Source of the DNA: Mimachlamys varia
Taxonomy: Eukaryota; Mollusca; Bivalvia; Pectinida; Pectinidae
DNA length: 64,000 nt
Reading direction: 5' to 3'
Assembly (NCBI GenBank): GCA_947623455.1
Contig: OX392543.1
Span: 14,754,757-14,818,756 of the forward strand
The notes under the pieces are model-generated. The model searched no databases, was not told the origin of the DNA, and worked only from the letters and a program-made list of their open reading frames with translations. The position numbers and the translations under genes are program-made. How positions within the stretch are numbered: position 1 is the first letter of the stretch; each line of letters starts with the position of its first letter. Shown piece after piece: positions 59,745 to 64,000 of this stretch.

Positions 59745-60455
59745 TGCAATAAGACACTGACACCTGTCAACTATAAATTACTAGTATATTCATTATGAAA
59801 CTAAACCAGGGCCTGTAAGTGGAGGTTAGAGTAACACTGTCCGGGAGCCATCCTTAGGTAGGTAATAACAGTTGTCTATTTGATCACGCACTTGGTGCAA
59901 TACCACTGTCAGTTGTCAGTTAACCTGCAAGTAAAGAACAGCATGTACAGAATGGTCCTGGACACTGTGTCCAAGTAAGGTAACTAATAGTAAAAGTCGG
60001 GATACGGACGACAGTGGCCATACTGTATCAGGGTATGGTGGCTGTGAACGACACTCGTGAAAGGGTAACAACTAGCCTTGCGAGGGACTGACATGCAAAG
60101 TGACCTCTCAGTAACGTTAGCCCGTGTAGACAATCGACGCGTGTCGTCTGTGATCGCTCCGTCGCTTTAAAGGTACGACTGCAGCAAAATACGCCGAGTT
60201 TGCTGTAGAGAAAGCTCGCGCTGTCCGCTCACGCTTATAGCTACACATAGGCACATGTAGTGTGATCTAAGGTTTATATCCCAATCAGATATTTAAATAT
60301 GGTCTCGTCAAGTAAAAATTTGAGGGGTGCGATATCTGGCAGTGTATCTATAGATATACAGAAAAACTTTAGAAAGGCAGAAAATGTACAGGAATGTGGG
60401 GAGTAAAACAGCAATTAAACACGACATAAATGACATACTTCAATAGAGGAGGTGA
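59745..60455. other. Upstream flank of the first recognised receptor exon
   Basis: The 3' part reads as an intron end on the minus strand (TGTCTTATTGCAG ending at 59745). 59990-60240 is less AT-rich and CpG-containing (for example CAATCGACGCGTGTCGTC), so a promoter or 5' untranslated exon here is possible. I see no initiator, TATA box or leader peptide that would settle it. Confidence 0.35.
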
Positions 60456-60469
60456 GACTGCACGTATTA

Positions 60470-63045
60470 CATAGATCAGACAGGTAATATAGGTCGTATT
60501 ACATGTACATAGATCAGACAGGTAATATAGGACGTATTACATAGATCAGACAGGTAATATAGGACGTATTACATAGATCAGACAGGTGATATAGGACGTA
60601 TTACATAGATCAGACAGGTGATATGGGACGTATTACATAGATCAGACAGGTGATATAGGACGTATTACATAGATCAGACAGGTGATATAGGACGTATAAC
60701 ATAGATCAGACAGGTGATATAGGACGCGTTACATACATCAGACAGGTAATATAGGATGTATTACATAGATCAGACAGGTGATATAGGACGTATAACATAG
60801 ATAAGACAGGTAATATGGGACGTATTACATAGATCAGACAGGTGATATAGGATGTATTACATAGATCAGACAGGTAATATAGGACGTGTTACATAGATCA
60901 GACAGGTGATATAAGACGTATAACATAGATCAGACAGGTAATATGGGACGTATTACATAGATCAGACAGGTGATATAGGATGTATTACATAGATCAGACA
61001 GGTGATATAGGATGTATTACATAGATCAGACAGGTGATATAGGATGTATTACATAGATCAGACAGGTGATATAGGACGTGTTAAATAGATCAGATAGGTA
61101 ATATAGGACGTATTACATAGATCTGACAGTTGATATAGGACGTATTACATAGATCAGACAGGTGATATAGGAAGTATTACATAGATCAGACAGGTGATAT
61201 AGGATGTATTACATAGATCAGACAGGTGATATAGGACATATTACATAGATCAGACAGGTGATAAAGGATGTATTACATAGATCAGACAGGTGATATAGGA
61301 AGTATTACATAGATCAGACAGGTGATATAGGATGTATTACATAGATCAGACAGGTGATATAGGACATATTACATAGATCAGACAGGTGATATAGGACGTA
61401 TTACATAGATCAGACAGGTAATATAGGAAGTATTACATAGATCAGACAGGTGATATAGGACTATTACATAGATCAGACAGGTAATATAGGACGTATTACA
61501 TGGATCAGACAGGTAATATAGGACGTATTACATAGATCAGATAGGTAATATAGGGCGTATTACATAGATCAGACAGGTGATATAGGACGTATTACATAGA
61601 TCAGACAGGTGATATAGGATGTATTACATAGATCAGACAGGTGATATAGGACGTGTTACATAGATCAGATAGGTAATATAGGACGTATTACATAGATCAG
61701 ACAGGTAATATAGGACGTATTACATAAATCATACAGGTGATATAGGACGTATTACATAGATCAGACAGGTAATATAGGACGTATTACATAGATCAGACAG
61801 GTGATATAGGACGTATTACATAGATCATACAGGTGATATAGGACGTATTACATAAATCATACAGGTGATATAGGAAGTATTACATAGATCATACAGGTGA
61901 TATAGGAAGTATTACATAGATCAGACAAGTGATATAGGACGTATTACATAGATCAGACAGGTGATATAGGACGTATTACATAGATCAGACAGGTGATATA
62001 GGACGTATTACATAGATCAGACAGGTGATATAGGACGTATTACATAGATCAGACAGGTGATATAGGACGTATTACATAGATCAGACAGGTGATATAGGAC
62101 GTATTACATAGATCAGACAGGTGATATAGGATGTATTACATAGATCAGACAGGTGATATAGGACGTATTACACAGATCAGACAGGTTATATAGGACGTAT
62201 TACACAGATCAGACAGGTTATATAGGACGTGTTACATAGATCAGACAGGTGATATAGGACGTATTACATAGATCAGACAGGTGGTATAGGATGTATTACA
62301 TAGATCAGACAGGTGATATAGGACGTATTACACAGATCAGACAGGTGATATAGGACGTATTACATAGATCAGACAGGTGATATAGGACGTATTACATAGA
62401 TCAGACAGGTGATATAGGACTTATTACATAGATCAGACAGGTGATATAGGATGTATTACATAGATCAGACAGGTGATATAGGATGTATTACATAGATCAG
62501 ACAGGTGATATAGGACGTATTACATAGATCAGACAGGTGATATAGGACTTATTACATAGATCAGACAGGTGATATAGGACTTATTACATAGATCAGACAG
62601 GTGATATAGGACTTATTACATAGATCAGACAGGTGATATAGGATGTATTACACAGATCAGACAGGTGATATAGGATGTATTACATAGATCAGACAGGTGA
62701 TATAGGACTTATTACATAGATCAGACAGGTGATATAGGATGTATTACACAGATCAGACAGGTGATATAGGATGTATTACATAGATCAGACAGGTGATATA
62801 GGACGTATTACATAGATCAGACAGGTGATATAGGACGTATTACATAGATCAGACAGGTGATATAGGACTTATTACATAGATCAGACAGGTGATATAGGAC
62901 TTATTACATAGATCAGACAGGTGATATAGGATGTATTACATAGATCAGACAGGTGATATAGGACGTATTACATAGATCAGACAGGTGATATAGGACGTGT
63001 TACATAGATCAGACAGGTAATATGGGACGTATTACATAGATCATA
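60470..63045. repeat. 32-bp minisatellite, about 80 copies
   Basis: Unit about GACGTATTACATAGATCAGA plus CAGGTGATATAG, 32 bp, in near-perfect register. Common variants at fixed positions are GATGTATT, GAAGTATT and GACTTATT, TAATATAG for TGATATAG, and CACAGATC. Stretches of identical variants suggest local amplification. Confidence 0.97.
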
Positions 63046-63479
63046 GATTACATAGATTAGGAAAACAGCATGGTCCCTTGATAATCAACGTAAACCGACA
63101 GGTGTCTAATTTATTAAAACATTTTGGTATCATAAAATTATAAACAGTTTTTATTTGTGGGATAACACTCGTGGGAGTATTTTTCTGTAATGAGAAAGGT
63201 TCGAGTGCCTATCTTTTAAACATACATAATACTTCATCTTAAACCTTCAATAAAATGAATGATAATCATTTTTCTTTGATTTTAGCAGCATAAATAAACC
63301 TGTTCTATACATATACAGTCAAAGTATATCATACTAAATGGTAATGGTCCAAGTTATGCTCAGTTTTAAACCATCGGTGAGTAATTGATCTCGTAATAGT
63401 CTTAATTCGTTTCTCGGGCATTTTAAACATTGGTCATGCAGTGCCTGTACGTTCTGTTATTACGTGTATACTTTGCTGA

Positions 63480-64000
63480 TTATGTTTTTACCTACCAACA
63501 TGTATACCTGTATATTTTGTGTTTACTTGGCGATATGTATACCTGTAATTTTGTATTTACCTACCGATATGTATACCTGTAATTTTGTATTTACCTACCG
63601 ATATATATATACCTGTATATTTTTGTATTTACCTGTCGATATGTATACTCTGTATATTTGTGTTTACCTGTCGATATGTATACCTGTATATTTGTGTTTA
63701 CCTGGAGATATGTTTACCTGTATATTTTGTGTTTACCTGCCGATATGTATACATGTACCTGTCTATATTGTGTTTACCTGCCGATATGTATACCCTGTAT
63801 ATTTGTGTTTACCTGTCGATATGTATACCTGTATATTTTGTGTTTACCTGGAGATATGTTTACCTGTATATTTTGTGTTTACCTGCCGATATGTATACAT
63901 GTACCTGTCTATATTGTGTTTACCTGCCGATATGTATACCTGTATATTTTGTGTTTACCTGGAGATATGTTTACCTGTATATTTTGTGTTTACCTGCCGA
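63480..64000. repeat. ~35-bp minisatellite running off the window end
   Basis: Units GTTTACCTGCCGATATGTAT plus ACCTGTATATTTTGT, about 15 copies. Variants CTGGAGATATG and ACATGTACCTGTCTATATTG recur together, so a longer higher-order unit is likely. The array is truncated by the window. Confidence 0.93.

Noticed and set aside
59461..59760. 99-codon plus-strand frame
   Set aside because: Antisense shadow of receptor exon 1.

Overview
The window looks like AT-rich, intron-rich, repeat-dense nuclear DNA of an invertebrate animal, most likely a marine mollusc (probably a bivalve). That assignment is an inference. It rests on one multi-exon secretin-family receptor gene with very long introns, tRNA-derived SINEs whose tail resembles those I know from molluscs, and a dense mixture of retroelement fragments, foldback elements and minisatellites. 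There is no bacterial-style gene content, and almost every short open frame is chance or repeat-derived.

One host gene dominates the minus strand. I could assemble eleven coding exons from 59669 down to 9514, with matching GT-AG sites and continuous phase throughout. They predict a 459-residue class B (secretin-family) GPCR, closest by motif to the calcitonin/CGRP/DH31 receptor group. It has six ectodomain cysteines, seven membrane segments and a C-terminal tail. A twelfth, phase-symmetric exon at 35887-36057 would insert 57 residues carrying eight cysteines into the hormone-binding ectodomain. It is the most interesting host-gene prediction here. The transcription start and any signal-peptide exon were not found.

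The repeats, left to right: 1-9.5 kb is downstream of the gene and holds a 62-bp satellite (3.77-6.84 kb). The 9.5-22.7 kb block holds the receptor's membrane exons, two related MITE-like elements, a minisatellite touching a splice acceptor, a hammerhead-like motif, foldback elements and fragments of one dispersed retroelement family. At 23216-30486 an apparently intact LTR retrotransposon sits in an intron. It has 1275-bp LTRs with very few differences and a single 1486-codon gag-pol frame, and in that frame integrase lies BEFORE reverse transcriptase, the order known from Gmr1-like Ty3/Gypsy elements. Its LTRs carry six small stem-loops with a shared TGTGT loop. The 30.5-59.5 kb stretch is the receptor's largest introns, filled with Penelope-like fragments (all apparently 5'-truncated with a shared 3' end, some in head-to-tail pairs), SINEs, minisatellites and two more hammerhead-like motifs. 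From 60.45 kb to the window end lie a 32-bp minisatellite of about 80 copies and a 35-bp minisatellite that runs off the edge.

There are three candidates for less-described biology: the cysteine-rich cassette exon, the covarying mini-hairpin array in the retrotransposon LTR, and the scattered remains of a hammerhead-ribozyme-bearing repeat. All coordinates of repeats without sharp ends are approximate.
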